Assembly: GCF_001547935.1 (NCBI RefSeq)
Contig: NZ_AP014635.1
Coordinates: 2,914,001 to 2,978,000 of the forward strand
DNA: 64,000 nt
Origin: Vibrio tritonius
GTDB taxonomy: Bacteria > Pseudomonadota > Gammaproteobacteria > Enterobacterales > Vibrionaceae
Direction of reading: 5' to 3'
Shown here: positions 19,341 through 29,329 of the stretch, in pieces
Position numbering within the stretch: position 1 is the first letter of the stretch
Layout: every line of letters starts with the position of its first letter
Position numbers and translations under genes: made by a program
Notes under the pieces: model-generated
The model's database searches: none
The model's input: the letters and a program-made list of their open reading frames with translations, nothing else
Told to the model about the DNA's origin: nothing

Positions 19341-20768
19341 TTATTTTTTCTTTTTCGCTTTCGCGTTTGGAAGGTCAGTGATTGAACCTTCAAACACTTC
19401 AGCTGCAAGACCGATTGACTCGTGTAGAGTTGGGTGAGCGTGAACAGTTAGAGCGATGTCTTCTGCATCACAACCCATCTCGATAGCCAAACCGATTTCA
19501 CCAAGTAGTTCACCACCGTTAGTACCAACGATAGCACCACCAATGATACGGTGAGTGTCTTTATCAAAGATAAGTTTAGTCATACCGTCTGAACAATCAG
19601 ATGCGATTGCGCGACCTGATGCTGCCCATGGGAATACAGATACTTCGTAGTTGATGCCTTCAGCTTTTGCTTCTTTCTCAGTCTTACCAACCCAAGCTAC
19701 TTCTGGCTCAGTGTAAGCAATTGAAGGGATCACTTTAGGATCAAAGTAGTGTTTCTGTCCGGCGATAACTTCTGCTGCAACGTGACCTTCGTGAACACCT
19801 TTGTGTGCAAGCATTGGTTGACCCACGATGTCACCGATTGCAAAGATGTGCGGTACGTTAGTACGCATTTGTTTATCTACATTGATGAAACCACGTTCAT
19901 CAACTTCTAGGCCTGCTTTTTCTGCATCTAGCAGTTTACCGTTTGGTGAACGACCGATCGCAACAAGAACGGCATCGTAGCGCTCTGCTTCAGCAGGTGC
20001 TTTTTTGCCTTCCATTGAAACGTAGATACCATCTTCTTTTGCTTCAACTGCAGTCACTTTCGTTTCTAGCATTAGGTTGAATTTAGAAGATATACGTTTA
20101 GTGAACACTTTCACTACGTCTTTATCTGCAGCAGGAATCACTTGATCAAACATTTCAACAACGTCGATTTGTGAACCTAGTGCGTGGTAAACCGTACCCA
20201 TTTCTAGACCGATGATACCACCACCCATGATAAGCAGTTTTCCAGGAACTTCTTTCAGTTCTAGGGCATCAGTTGAATCCCAAATACGAGGGTCTTCATG
20301 TGGAATGAATGGCAGTTTAATTGGACGAGAACCAGCAGCAACGATAGCGTTGTCGAAGTTCACAACCGTTTTACCGTCTTCACCTTCCACTTCAATAGTG
20401 TTAGGACCAGTAAATTTACCGAAACCATTAACCACGTTCACTTTACGCATCTTAGCCATGCCGCCAAGACCGCCAGTGAGTTGGTTAATCACTTTCTCTT
20501 TCCACAAACGGATTTTATCGATGTCTGTTTGAGGCTCACCGAACACGATACCGTGTGCAGAAAGCGCTTTTGCTTCTTCAATAACTTTAGCAACGTGTAG
20601 AAGAGCTTTTGATGGGATACAACCCACGTTCAGACATACACCACCAAGGGTGCTGTAACGTTCAATAAGAACAGTGTCCAGACCTAAGTCTGCACAACGG
20701 AATGCAGCGGAGTAACCAGCAGGACCTGCACCAAGTACGACAACTTGGGCTTTAATTTCTTTGCTCAT
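19341..20768 (-). CDS. lpd: Dihydrolipoyl dehydrogenase (E3)
   Basis: E3 re-oxidises dihydrolipoamide of the pyruvate and 2-oxoglutarate dehydrogenase complexes, passing electrons through FAD to NAD+. Visible motifs are the FAD-binding GAGPAGYSAAF, the redox pair GGVCLNVGCIPSK, the NAD-binding GGGIIGLEMG and the C-terminal active-site HAHPTLHES. Length 475 is typical. It is the distal gene of pdhR-aceEF-lpd. The 245-base gap before it leaves room for its own promoter, as lpd also has to serve the other complexes. Confidence 0.97.
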   Translation of the reverse strand: MSKEIKAQVVVLGAGPAGYSAAFRCADLGLDTVLIERYSTLGGVCLNVGCIPSKALLHVAKVIEEAKALSAHGIVFGEPQTDIDKIRLWKEKVINQLTGGLGGMAKMRKVNVVNGFGKFTGPNTIEVEGEDGKTVVNFDNAIVAAGSRPIKLPFIPHEDPRIWDSTDALELKEVPGKLLIMGGGIIGLEMGTVYHALGSQIDVVEMFDQVIPAADKDVVKVFTKRISSKFNLMLETKVTAVEAKEDGIYVSMEGKKAPAEAERYDAVLVAIGRSPNGKLLDAEKAGLEVDERGFINVDKQMRTNVPHIFAIGDIVGQPMLAHKGVHEGHVAAEVIAGQKHYFDPKVIPSIAYTEPEVAWVGKTEKEAKAEGINYEVSVFPWAASGRAIASDCSDGMTKLIFDKDTHRIIGGAIVGTNGGELLGEIGLAIEMGCDAEDIALTVHAHPTLHESIGLAAEVFEGSITDLPNAKAKKKK

Positions 20769-21013
20769 TTCGACCTCTTGTAGTCAATATCCCTAACAGG
20801 CAGAGTGGCGCTCTATCCATAAAATGACAGTAAGCGTTACTTTTCTTTTCTATGCCAGTGTAACTGGATGCGCATAGAGAGAAAAGAGATTCCACCTAGC
20901 CTGTGAGCTAGACGACAATTCATTTAGGGATTAATCCCGAGACTAAATTGTTAGCAAGATAATACTGAATCAAGGCAGCGTTTCCGCTGCCTTATTTATC
21001 TTGAGCGAATTAC
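20769..21013. other. aceF-lpd intergenic region with a GC hairpin
   Basis: The stem AAGGCAGCG / CGCTGCCTT with a TTTC loop (20972-20993) lies just past the aceF stop. Read on the minus strand it is not followed by a clear T run, so it may pause or process the transcript, or protect the aceEF 3' end, without fully ending transcription. The rest probably carries the separate lpd promoter; I could not fix its hexamers. Confidence 0.5.
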
Positions 21014-22906
21014 TTACAGTACTAGACGACGAATGTCGCTTAGGCAGTTGTTCAAGTAAGTAATGAAACGTGCACCTTCAGCGCCATCAATCACACGGTG
21101 GTCGTATGATAGAGACAATGGAAGTTGCAGGCGAGGAACGAAGTCTTTGCCATTCCAAACTGGTTTCATTTCTGACTTAGACACACCAAGAATAGCAACT
21201 TCTGGCGCATTCACGATTGGAGTGAACGCAGTACCACCAATGCCACCTAGGCTAGAGATAGTGAAACAGCCACCTTGCATGTCAGATGCAGTCAGTTTAC
21301 CGTCACGAGCTTTCTTAGAAATTGCTTTCAATTCGTTAGAAAGTTCGTAAATACCTTTGTTGTTTACGTCTTTAAATACAGGAACAACAAGGCCGTTTGG
21401 CGTATCTACTGCGATACCAATGTTCACGTATTTCTTCAGAATTAGGCTTTCACCATCTTCAGAAAGAGAAGAGTTGAACGCTGGGAATGCTTCAAGTGCT
21501 TTAGCAGCTGCTTTCATGATGAACACAAGTGGAGTGATCTTCATGCCAGTGTCTTTCTTCGCTTCGATAGCATTCTGTTCTTTACGGAATGCTTCTAGCT
21601 CAGTGATGTCTGCGTTATCCCATTGAGTAACGTGTGGGATCATCACCCAGTTACGGTGTAGGTTCGCACCAGAGATCTTCTTAATGCGAGATAGAGGTTT
21701 AACCTCTGTTTCACCGAACTTGCTGAAGTCCACTTTTGGCCAAGGAAGAAGACCAAGAGCTGCGCCGTCACCTTTACCAGATGCTGCTGCACCTGATTCG
21801 ATGCGTTTAAGCGCTTCTTTCACGTAGTTCTGTACGTCTTCTTTCAGGATACGGCTCTTACGACCAGTACCTTTAACCTTAGCAAGGTTAACGCCGAATT
21901 CACGAGCAAGACGACGAACAACTGGAGACGCGTGTGCATACTCGTTGTTTTCTTGGAAGTCGCCAGTTGCTGCCGCTTTAGGTGCTTCAGCTTTTGCTGG
22001 AGCCGCTGCTGCAGGAGTTGGAGCTGCTGCCGCAGGAGCCGCTGCTGGTGCTGCTGGTGCTGCACCCGCCACAGGACTGCCTGCCACTTCAAATACCATG
22101 ATCAATGAGCCAGTAGACACTTTGTCGCCTTCCGCTACTTTGATCTCTTTAACAGTACCTGCGAATGGAGCTGGTACTTCCATTGATGCTTTGTCGCCTT
22201 CAACAGTAATTAGAGATTGCTCTTCTTCTACTGTATCGCCAACTTTAACCATGATTTCAGTGACAGAAACTTCGTCGCCACCGATATCAGGAACGTGTAC
22301 ATCTTTCGCTGCAGAAGCCGCAGGAGCCGCCGCTGGTGCAGCTTCTGCTACAGGAGCTGCTGCTGGTGCTGCGCCTGCAGTTTCGAATACCATGATGAAA
22401 GAACCAGTCTTAACTTGGTCGCCTTCAGCCACTTTGATTTCTTTTACAGTACCTGCGAATGGTGCTGGTACTTCCATTGACGCTTTGTCGCCTTCAACAG
22501 TGATTAGAGATTGCTCTTCTTCTACTGTATCGCCAACTTTAACCATGATTTCAGTTACTGCAACTTCGTCGTCACCGATATCAGGAACGTTTACTTCTAG
22601 AGTTGCAGAAGCTGCTGCTGGCGCTGCTGCAGGAGCCGCTTCAGCCGCAGGAGCAGGTGCCGCTGCAGCAGCACCTTCTTCTTCGAATACCATGATGAAA
22701 GAACCAGTAGACACTTTGTCGCCTTCTGATACTTTAATTTCTTTAACCACACCCGCTTGTGGTGCTGGAACTTCCATTGAAGCTTTATCACCTTCAACAG
22801 TGATAAGCGATTGCTCTTCTTCAACTTTGTCGCCAACGTTCACTAGGATCTCAGTAACTTCTACTTCATCCGCGCCGATGTCAGGTACATTAATTTCAAT
22901 TGCCAT
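21014..22906 (-). CDS. aceF: Pyruvate dehydrogenase E2, dihydrolipoyl acetyltransferase
   Basis: E2 is the core of the pyruvate dehydrogenase complex and carries acetyl groups on lipoyl-lysine to CoA. The 630-residue chain has three N-terminal lipoyl domains, each with the [12 protein letters not shown] lipoylation motif (first modified lysine Lys41), joined by Ala/Pro linkers. The E3/E1-binding domain ([23 protein letters not shown]) and the catalytic domain with [13 protein letters not shown] follow. Lipoyl domains 2 and 3 are almost identical to each other at DNA level. The gene lies 17 bases after aceE in the same operon. Confidence 0.97.
   Translation of the reverse strand: MAIEINVPDIGADEVEVTEILVNVGDKVEEEQSLITVEGDKASMEVPAPQAGVVKEIKVSEGDKVSTGSFIMVFEEEGAAAAAPAPAAEAAPAAAPAAASATLEVNVPDIGDDEVAVTEIMVKVGDTVEEEQSLITVEGDKASMEVPAPFAGTVKEIKVAEGDQVKTGSFIMVFETAGAAPAAAPVAEAAPAAAPAASAAKDVHVPDIGGDEVSVTEIMVKVGDTVEEEQSLITVEGDKASMEVPAPFAGTVKEIKVAEGDKVSTGSLIMVFEVAGSPVAGAAPAAPAAAPAAAAPTPAAAAPAKAEAPKAAATGDFQENNEYAHASPVVRRLAREFGVNLAKVKGTGRKSRILKEDVQNYVKEALKRIESGAAASGKGDGAALGLLPWPKVDFSKFGETEVKPLSRIKKISGANLHRNWVMIPHVTQWDNADITELEAFRKEQNAIEAKKDTGMKITPLVFIMKAAAKALEAFPAFNSSLSEDGESLILKKYVNIGIAVDTPNGLVVPVFKDVNNKGIYELSNELKAISKKARDGKLTASDMQGGCFTISSLGGIGGTAFTPIVNAPEVAILGVSKSEMKPVWNGKDFVPRLQLPLSLSYDHRVIDGAEGARFITYLNNCLSDIRRLVL
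22110..22880 (-). repeat. Three tandem lipoyl-domain repeats inside aceF
   Basis: The segment coding [21 protein letters not shown] recurs three times. Matching points (for example the TTAGAGATTGCTCTTC stretch) lie 294 bases apart for the right-hand pair of copies on the protein (domains 2 and 3) and 300 bases apart for domains 1 and 2. Copies 2 and 3 differ at only a few positions over more than 100 bases, suggesting recent gene conversion. Confidence 0.85.
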
Positions 22907-22923
22907 TACTTTCCTACCTTCAA

Positions 22924-25587
22924 TTAAGCGTGTAGTGGGTTCGTTTTTTCTACGTCGATGTCGAATTTCTTAATTGCTTCTGCAACTACAGATTTTTCAA
23001 CGTCACCGCGTTTCGCTAGCTCGCTAAGAGCAGCAACAACTACGTAAGAAGCGTTCACTTCGAAGTGACGACGTAGGTTGTCACGGCTGTCTGAACGACC
23101 AAAACCATCAGTACCAAGTACTTTGTAAGATTCCGCAGGTAGGAATGCACGTACTTGTTCTGCGTAGTTCTTCATGTAGTCAGTTGCAGCGATTGCTGGC
23201 TCGGTACCCATTACTTGCGCAATGTAAGGAACTTGAGCATCTGCTTCTGGGTGAAGCATGTTGTGACGTTCAACTGCTTGACCTTCACGAGTTAGCTCGT
23301 TGAATGAAGTTACAGAGTAAACATCAGAAGCAATACCGTAATCATCGCTTAGAATTTGAGCTGCTTTACGTACTTCGTTCATGATAGTACCAGAGCTCAT
23401 TAGCTGAACTTTACCCTTAGCACCAGTGTAAGTTTCTAGCTTGTAGATACCTTTACGGATGCCTTCTTCAGCGCCTTCTGGCATTGCTGGCATTGGGTAG
23501 TTTTCGTTCATTAGAGTTAGGTAGTAGAACACGTTTTCTTGGTTCTCACCGTACATACGACGGATACCGTCTTGAACGATAACAGCAACTTCGTAAGCGA
23601 ATGTTGGGTCGTAAGAAATACAGTTAGGAATAGTGTTAGCTTGAACATGGCTGTGACCATCTTCGTGCTGTAGACCTTCACCGTTAAGTGTTGTACGACC
23701 AGCAGTACCACCTAGTAGGAAACCACGAGCTTGTTGGTCGCCTGCCATCCACGCCATGTCGCCTACACGTTGGAAGCCGAACATTGAGTAGTAGATGTAG
23801 AATGGGATCATCGGTAGGTTGTTGGTGCTGTATGAAGTTGCAGCAGAAACCCAAGATGACATTGCACCCAGTTCGTTGATACCTTCTTGTAGAACTTGAC
23901 CTGAAGTTGCTTCTTTGTAGTAAGAAACTACGCCACGGTCTTCAGGAGTGTATTCCTGACCGTTCGGGTTGTAGATACCGATTTGACGGAACAGACCTTC
24001 CATACCGAAAGTACGTGCTTCGTCAGCAATGATTGGAACGATGCGATCACCAACGCTCTTGTTCTTAAGAAGAGTGTTCAGTGTACGAACGAACGCCATT
24101 GTTGAAGAGATATCGCGTTTTTGTTCTTCTAGTAGAGGTTTGAACTCTTCTAGTTCTGGAACTTGTAGATCTTCAGAGAAGTGAGTACGACGCTGAGGAG
24201 TGTAACCGTGTAGAGCGTTACGACGAGCGTGTAGGTATTCGTACTCTTTAGAACCTTCTTCAAGTTTCAAGTAAGGTAGAGATTTTAGCGCTTCGTCAGA
24301 AACAAGGTCTTGTAGACCTAGACGGTCACGTACTTGTTGAACGTGAGTCATATCCAGTTTCTTAACTTGGTGCGCGATGTTCTTACCTTCTGCCGCATCA
24401 CCCATGCCGTAACCTTTAACTGTTTTCGCTAGGATTACAGTTGGACGACCTTTAGTGTCTTGTGCGTTTTTGAACGCTGCGTACAGTTTAGAAGACTCGT
24501 GACCACCACGTTTTAGAGCAAAGATTTGCTCGTCAGTCATGTCAGCAACAAGTGCTGCAGTTTCTGGGTATTTACCAAAGAAGTGTTCACGTACGTAAGC
24601 ACCGTCTTTAGATTTGAATGTTTGGTAGTCGCCGTCGATGGTTTCGTTCATCAACTGAAGTAGTTTACCTGAAGTATCTTTCGCTAGAAGTGAATCCCAG
24701 TTGTTACCCCAGATAACTTTAACAACGTTCCAACCAGCACCTTTGAATAGACCTTCAAGTTCTTGAATGATCTTACCGTTACCCATTACTGGGCCGTCTA
24801 GACGCTGTAGGTTACAGTTGATAACAAAACATAGGTTGTCCAGTTTTTCACGAGCTGCAAAAGAGATTGCGCCGCGTGATTCTGGTTCGTCCATTTCACC
24901 ATCGCCTAGGAACGCATATACACGTTGCTCAGAAGTGTCTTTAAGACCACGACCGTCTAGGTATTTTAGGAAACGAGCTTGGTAAATAGATGCGATTGGA
25001 CCAAGACCCATAGATACAGTTGGGAATTGCCAGAATTCAGGCATCAATTTAGGGTGTGGGTATGAAGGAATACCTTTGCCATCAACTTCTTGACGGAAGT
25101 GGTCAAGTTGGTCTTCAGTTAGACGACCTTCAACGAATGCACGAGCGTAGATCCCAGGAGAAATGTGACCTTGGTAGTAAACTAGATCGCCACCGTCTTT
25201 CTCGTTTGGAGCACGGAAGAAGTGGTTGAAACATGTCTCGTAGAAAGCCGCAGATGATTGGAAAGAAGCCATGTGGCCACCCAATTCCAAATCTTTTTTA
25301 GAGGCACGTAAAACGATCATGATCGCGTTCCAACGAATGATGGAACGAATACGTTTTTCTAGAGTGGTATCACCAGGGTAAGCCGGTTCTTGGTCGGCTG
25401 GGATGGTGTTGATGTAGTTTGTGTTGATACCGGTTGGCATATCAACACCGTCAAGACGCGCTTTCTCAAGAACTTCTTCTAACAAGAACTGAGCACGTTC
25501 TACGCCTTCTTCACGTACAACTGACTCAAGAGCGGACAACCACTCCTGAGTTTCCAGTGCATCTACGTCATGCTTCATGTCAGACAT
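22924..25587 (-). CDS. aceE: Pyruvate dehydrogenase E1 component (homodimeric)
   Basis: E1 decarboxylates pyruvate with thiamine diphosphate and reductively acetylates the E2 lipoyl groups. The ThDP/Mg motif [13 protein letters not shown] and conserved [16 protein letters not shown] and [12 protein letters not shown] segments are present. The single long chain (887 residues) is the homodimeric type found in proteobacteria, unlike the alpha2-beta2 kind. The gene starts 48 bases after pdhR and is controlled with it. Confidence 0.97.
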   Translation of the reverse strand: MSDMKHDVDALETQEWLSALESVVREEGVERAQFLLEEVLEKARLDGVDMPTGINTNYINTIPADQEPAYPGDTTLEKRIRSIIRWNAIMIVLRASKKDLELGGHMASFQSSAAFYETCFNHFFRAPNEKDGGDLVYYQGHISPGIYARAFVEGRLTEDQLDHFRQEVDGKGIPSYPHPKLMPEFWQFPTVSMGLGPIASIYQARFLKYLDGRGLKDTSEQRVYAFLGDGEMDEPESRGAISFAAREKLDNLCFVINCNLQRLDGPVMGNGKIIQELEGLFKGAGWNVVKVIWGNNWDSLLAKDTSGKLLQLMNETIDGDYQTFKSKDGAYVREHFFGKYPETAALVADMTDEQIFALKRGGHESSKLYAAFKNAQDTKGRPTVILAKTVKGYGMGDAAEGKNIAHQVKKLDMTHVQQVRDRLGLQDLVSDEALKSLPYLKLEEGSKEYEYLHARRNALHGYTPQRRTHFSEDLQVPELEEFKPLLEEQKRDISSTMAFVRTLNTLLKNKSVGDRIVPIIADEARTFGMEGLFRQIGIYNPNGQEYTPEDRGVVSYYKEATSGQVLQEGINELGAMSSWVSAATSYSTNNLPMIPFYIYYSMFGFQRVGDMAWMAGDQQARGFLLGGTAGRTTLNGEGLQHEDGHSHVQANTIPNCISYDPTFAYEVAVIVQDGIRRMYGENQENVFYYLTLMNENYPMPAMPEGAEEGIRKGIYKLETYTGAKGKVQLMSSGTIMNEVRKAAQILSDDYGIASDVYSVTSFNELTREGQAVERHNMLHPEADAQVPYIAQVMGTEPAIAATDYMKNYAEQVRAFLPAESYKVLGTDGFGRSDSRDNLRRHFEVNASYVVVAALSELAKRGDVEKSVVAEAIKKFDIDVEKTNPLHA

Positions 25588-25635
25588 GGCGATCTATCCT
25601 TCTGTTGGTTGGATTATTAGAATCGCAATGGTCGC

Positions 25636-26406
25636 TTATTGCGACTCATTACCCTGCTGAATTCGACGTAGAGAACGCTCTCTGCGAGACTCTTCCCGAC
25701 CCAAATCCAACAATGTTTCTTCGATATAAGCTAAATGTGAGTGTGACATTTCACGCGCCTTTTCTGGCTGACCAGAAACAATCGCATCCACGATATTAGC
25801 TCGGTGCTTACTTACTTTCTCCACCGCTTCAGGGCGGCGGCGTAATAATTTAAAATTCTGTGCGATATTTTGCTCAAGTAACGGGGCAAGGCTACGTATG
25901 ATATGGAGCAACACCACATTGTGAGCTGCTTCAGCAATAGAGATCAGGAACTCCATTACGACGGGCGATTCTCGATCGACATCCGATTCTTCTTCAATAC
26001 TGCCTATTTTCGCCACACTGGACTTGATAACAGCAAAATCTTCTTCAGTACCGCGCAACGCTGCAAAATAGGCCGCAATCCCTTCTAGCGCGTGACGCGC
26101 TTCCAGTAAGTCAAGCTGGGTTTCAGGATGGCTGGACAATAAATTAAGTAACGGATCAGAAAAACTTTTCCACATGCTTTCGCTCACGAAGGTTCCCCCT
26201 CCTTGACGACGAGTTAGCAAGCGCTTTGCTTCTAAACGTTGAATAGCTTCCCGGACGGAAGGACGTGATACATCAAACTGCTTTGCCAATTCTCTTTCTG
26301 GCGGAAGTTGATGCCCCGGAGCGAGTGTGCCTTCCACTATCAGCCGCTCTAACTCTTGTTCAATAACATCAGAGAGTTTTGGCTGACGAATCCTTTGATA
26401 AGCCAT
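25636..26406 (-). CDS. pdhR: Pyruvate-sensing repressor PdhR (GntR/FadR family)
   Basis: PdhR represses its own operon and is released by pyruvate. The winged helix-turn-helix lies at residues about 25-75 ([41 protein letters not shown]). The C-terminal FCD effector domain follows, and the tail is basic ([10 protein letters not shown]). Length 256 fits. It is the first gene of pdhR-aceE-aceF-lpd, and a perfect operator lies 36 bases before its ATG. Confidence 0.96.
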   Translation of the reverse strand: MAYQRIRQPKLSDVIEQELERLIVEGTLAPGHQLPPERELAKQFDVSRPSVREAIQRLEAKRLLTRRQGGGTFVSESMWKSFSDPLLNLLSSHPETQLDLLEARHALEGIAAYFAALRGTEEDFAVIKSSVAKIGSIEEESDVDRESPVVMEFLISIAEAAHNVVLLHIIRSLAPLLEQNIAQNFKLLRRRPEAVEKVSKHRANIVDAIVSGQPEKAREMSHSHLAYIEETLLDLGREESRRERSLRRIQQGNESQ

Positions 26407-26441
26407 AATTTATTGTTCTTTGCTCTTAGATTTATGCAGGC

Positions 26442-26458
26442 AATTGGTAATACCAATT
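26442..26458. promoter_or_regulatory. PdhR operator, perfect palindrome
   Basis: AATTGGT-AAT-ACCAATT is an exact match to the PdhR consensus (AATTGGTnnnACCAATT) and sits between the likely promoter and the pdhR ATG. It implies autorepression of the whole operon. Confidence 0.9.
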
Positions 26459-26687
26459 TCAAGATGCGGAGAAATTAACATAAATAAAACACTCATGTCC
26501 AGATAAAAGTTGACCCAAATCATAGAACAGGCGGGCGATATACAATCTGGTAACAGTAGTGTCAGTATTCATTAATAATAAGGCTGAATAAAGTCACATT
26601 TTTTATACAGGAATTGAGTGATAACATTGAAATAGGCTATGAATGTTAAAAGTGTGATTCGTGTTGGTAACAGAAAAAATTCACAAA
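26459..26687. other. Remainder of the pdhR-recJ intergenic region
   Basis: Of the 337 bases between pdhR and recJ, the part beyond the PdhR operator probably holds the pdhR promoter. It is AT-rich, and I see no open reading frame, tRNA or repeat in it. Confidence 0.5.
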
Positions 26688-26725
26688 TAAAAAGAGCAAC
26701 TTACTTTCGTAACGTTGCTCTTTTC
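26688..26725 (-). terminator. Terminator of the xerD-dsbC-recJ operon
   Basis: The stem AAAAGAGCAAC / GTTGCTCTTTT, extended by TTA/TAA, has a CTTTCG loop and lies just past the recJ stop. The minus strand gives a T run. Confidence 0.85.
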
Positions 26726-26743
26726 TCTCACAATTGAGTGAAA

Positions 26744-28483
26744 TTAACGTGGTTCTAGGTATTCAATCATAAGCTGTAATGATTGGTTACCACGAAACTC
26801 GTTGATATCTAAACGATAAGCAAGTCTTACCAGTTTAACTGATGCATCTGGCCAGCGGCGTAAGTCCACATTGAAGGCAATGCCATCAATCATCACATTA
26901 GTGGGTAACCCTTTATAAAGAGGCTCAAGCATCAGCTTTAAGTGCTTCTCTCCCACCAGCTTTTGATGCAAAATTTTAAACTCCCCATCAAAAATAGGCT
27001 CAGGAAAGGCCTGTCCCCATGGTCCGCCCGTACGAATCATCTCAGCCACGGTCATAGAAAACTGTTCTGGCAGTAATTCACCATCGCTAAGAATCACTCC
27101 TTTGAGCTGAGAATCATCCAACTCTTGGTGAACAGCTTCATCAAACAAACGGGCAAAATGATCAAACTCTCTTTCAGGAATAGTTAACCCTGCCGCCATA
27201 GCATGCCCGCCAAACTTAACAAGAATTCCTGGGTTCTGTTTATCAATCCGATCCAACGTATCACGCATATGCAATCCAGGAATAGAACGGCAAGATCCTT
27301 TGATCATGCCATCACCACCGTCAGCAAACGCGATCACCGGGCGATGAAATTGTTCTTTGAGCCTAGAAGCAAGGATCCCAATCACCCCTTGGTGCCAATC
27401 TTTTTGAAATAACACTAAACCATAGGGTAAAGCTTTATCCCCTTTAAACTGGAGACGTTCACAAAAAGCCATTGCTTCTTGTTTCATTCCTTCTTCAATT
27501 TCTTTACGAGTTTGATTTAAACCATCCAGTTCATTTGCCATACGGCGAGCGGCATGGATGTTATTACTCATCAAGAGTTCGACACCAAACGACATATCAT
27601 CCAAACGTCCGGCGGCATTGATTCTCGGACCTAAAGCAAAACCAAAATCGGCAGCAACTAACCGACGTGCATCTCTCTTAGCGACTTCGATCAATGCTTG
27701 AATACCAGGGCGCGCTTGACCCGCCCTGATGCGCTGCAATCCTTGATGAACTAAAATGCGATTATTATCGTCCAGTGGCACAACATCCGCTACGGTTCCT
27801 AACGCAACCAAATCGATCAATTCCATCAATTTCGGCTCAGCAATACCTTGCTTGGCAAACCACCCCACTTTGCGCATGTAAACGCACAGCGCCATCATCA
27901 AATAAAAAGCCACCCCAACGCCAGCAAGCGCTTTAGATGGGAAATCACACTCACGTAAATTGGGGTTAACTATCGCATCGGCGTCAGGTAATTCTCGCCC
28001 CGGCAAATGGTGATCGGTGACCAGCACTTGCAAACCATGCTGTTTCGCCGTATTCACCCCTTCAATCGATGAAACGCCGTTATCAACGGTCATGATCATC
28101 TCAGCGCCAAGACCAATTGCTTGCTCAACCACTTCAGGACTAAGACCGTAACCATCTTCAAATCGGTTTGGCACCAAGTAATCAACATTGTGGCTACCGA
28201 GCATTCGAAGCGCCAAAACGGAAAGCGCAGAACTGGTCGCGCCATCGGCATCAAAGTCACCTACGACAATAATTCTTTTTTGTTGCTCCACGGCATGGAA
28301 CAACAGTTCCACCGCTTGCTCAATGCCAAACAGCTTTTGATAAGAATGTAAGCCACGAGCGCTTTTTTCCAGTTGAGCCAAATCCGTCACACCGCGGCTC
28401 AAATAGAGACGTCGCAGCAACTCAGGAATAGTATCAGGTAACAGTGACAGCTCTGGCTCTGGTCTTCTTTGTATTTCAATCAT
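26744..28483 (-). CDS. recJ: Single-stranded-DNA-specific 5'-3' exonuclease RecJ
   Basis: RecJ degrades single-stranded DNA in RecF-pathway recombination, mismatch repair and base excision repair. Metal-binding motifs of the DHH superfamily are visible: VVGDFDADGATSSAL, MTVDNG, VTDHH(LPG), and the DHHA1 segment KFGGHAMAAGLTI. An OB-type C-terminal domain follows. The 579 residues match the family. It is the last gene of xerD-dsbC-recJ, an order conserved in enteric bacteria and vibrios. Confidence 0.96.
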   Translation of the reverse strand: MIEIQRRPEPELSLLPDTIPELLRRLYLSRGVTDLAQLEKSARGLHSYQKLFGIEQAVELLFHAVEQQKRIIVVGDFDADGATSSALSVLALRMLGSHNVDYLVPNRFEDGYGLSPEVVEQAIGLGAEMIMTVDNGVSSIEGVNTAKQHGLQVLVTDHHLPGRELPDADAIVNPNLRECDFPSKALAGVGVAFYLMMALCVYMRKVGWFAKQGIAEPKLMELIDLVALGTVADVVPLDDNNRILVHQGLQRIRAGQARPGIQALIEVAKRDARRLVAADFGFALGPRINAAGRLDDMSFGVELLMSNNIHAARRMANELDGLNQTRKEIEEGMKQEAMAFCERLQFKGDKALPYGLVLFQKDWHQGVIGILASRLKEQFHRPVIAFADGGDGMIKGSCRSIPGLHMRDTLDRIDKQNPGILVKFGGHAMAAGLTIPEREFDHFARLFDEAVHQELDDSQLKGVILSDGELLPEQFSMTVAEMIRTGGPWGQAFPEPIFDGEFKILHQKLVGEKHLKLMLEPLYKGLPTNVMIDGIAFNVDLRRWPDASVKLVRLAYRLDINEFRGNQSLQLMIEYLEPR

Positions 28484-28530
28484 ACTTCTACATTACCTCC
28501 CGTAGTCGAGAGGCTTAAATCCATTAACGA

Positions 28531-29313
28531 TTATTGTTGTTGCAAGCGAGCTAACAACTGTTGTGGAGGAATGTAACCACCAATCATTTCACCGTTAGGC
28601 AAGAAAATAGCTGGGGTTCCGTTTACGCCCAAATCTCGCCCCAATTGATAGTGGTCGGCAACTTTTTGCTTACACTGTTCAATATTACCTTCCACTTCTG
28701 GAAGTTTGTGATCACGTTTGGCCACATTCATCGCTTGGGCTGGATCTTTGGCACACCAAATAGAAGCCATTTGTGTAGCAACTTGACCAACAGGTCCTTG
28801 ACGAGGAAAAGCAAGATAACGCACGGTAATACCCGCATCATTGTACTCTTTCATCTGGCTGTGTAATTTTGCGCAGTAGCCACAAGTGATATCGGTAAAT
28901 ACAGTCACTGCATATTTTTCATCTTGCGCTTTGTACTCAATCATGTCGTCACGATACTGAGCTATTTTTTTCGCATTGAGCGGTGCTTGACGCTTAGCCA
29001 ATACATCAACGTATTGACCGTTTTGATCCATACCATAGAGCGTACCGGCAATAAACTGTTTACCATCTGGCGTAGCAAAGACTATGCCTCCGTTGGTATG
29101 AACTTCTAGCAGTCCGGCAATATCCGATGGCACCACATCCGTTACTTGCAACCCTAATTTACCAAAGCGTGTTTTAAACAGATTAACATCGACTGCAGAC
29201 GCTTTCGCTTCAGTCGTTGTACTTGGCGATGACGCTGCCACTGCCACTGTATTACCGCCAAGCAGCGCCAAAACAGGTAAAGTCAGAAGCAGTATTTTTC
29301 GCAATAATTTCAT
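28531..29313 (-). CDS. dsbC: Periplasmic disulfide isomerase DsbC
   Basis: DsbC reshuffles wrong disulfides in the periplasm and is kept reduced by DsbD. I use ATG 29313 (MKLLRKILLLTLPVLALLGG), preceded by AAGGTGA. It gives a proper signal peptide (residues about 1-27), whereas the frame from 29352 would add 13 residues and run into xerD. The N-terminal dimerisation domain and a thioredoxin domain with the CGYC active site (FTDITCGYCAKLH) are intact. A second cysteine pair (C near SIWCAKD and EQCKQK) is also as in DsbC. Mature enzyme about 233 residues. Confidence 0.94.
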   Translation of the reverse strand: MKLLRKILLLTLPVLALLGGNTVAVAASSPSTTTEAKASAVDVNLFKTRFGKLGLQVTDVVPSDIAGLLEVHTNGGIVFATPDGKQFIAGTLYGMDQNGQYVDVLAKRQAPLNAKKIAQYRDDMIEYKAQDEKYAVTVFTDITCGYCAKLHSQMKEYNDAGITVRYLAFPRQGPVGQVATQMASIWCAKDPAQAMNVAKRDHKLPEVEGNIEQCKQKVADHYQLGRDLGVNGTPAIFLPNGEMIGGYIPPQQLLARLQQQ

Positions 29314-29329
29314 TAAAATCACCTTATGA

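Noticed and set aside
22110..22880. Regular DNA repeats resembling an array
   Set aside because: The periodicity of about 300 bases comes from three protein lipoyl domains in frame; there are no short repeats with spacers.
21945..22973. A 342-codon Ala/Ser/Thr-rich open frame on the plus strand
   Set aside because: It is antisense to the lipoyl and Ala/Pro linker part of aceF, whose repetitive codons leave the opposite strand open. It has no ribosome binding site or family resemblance.
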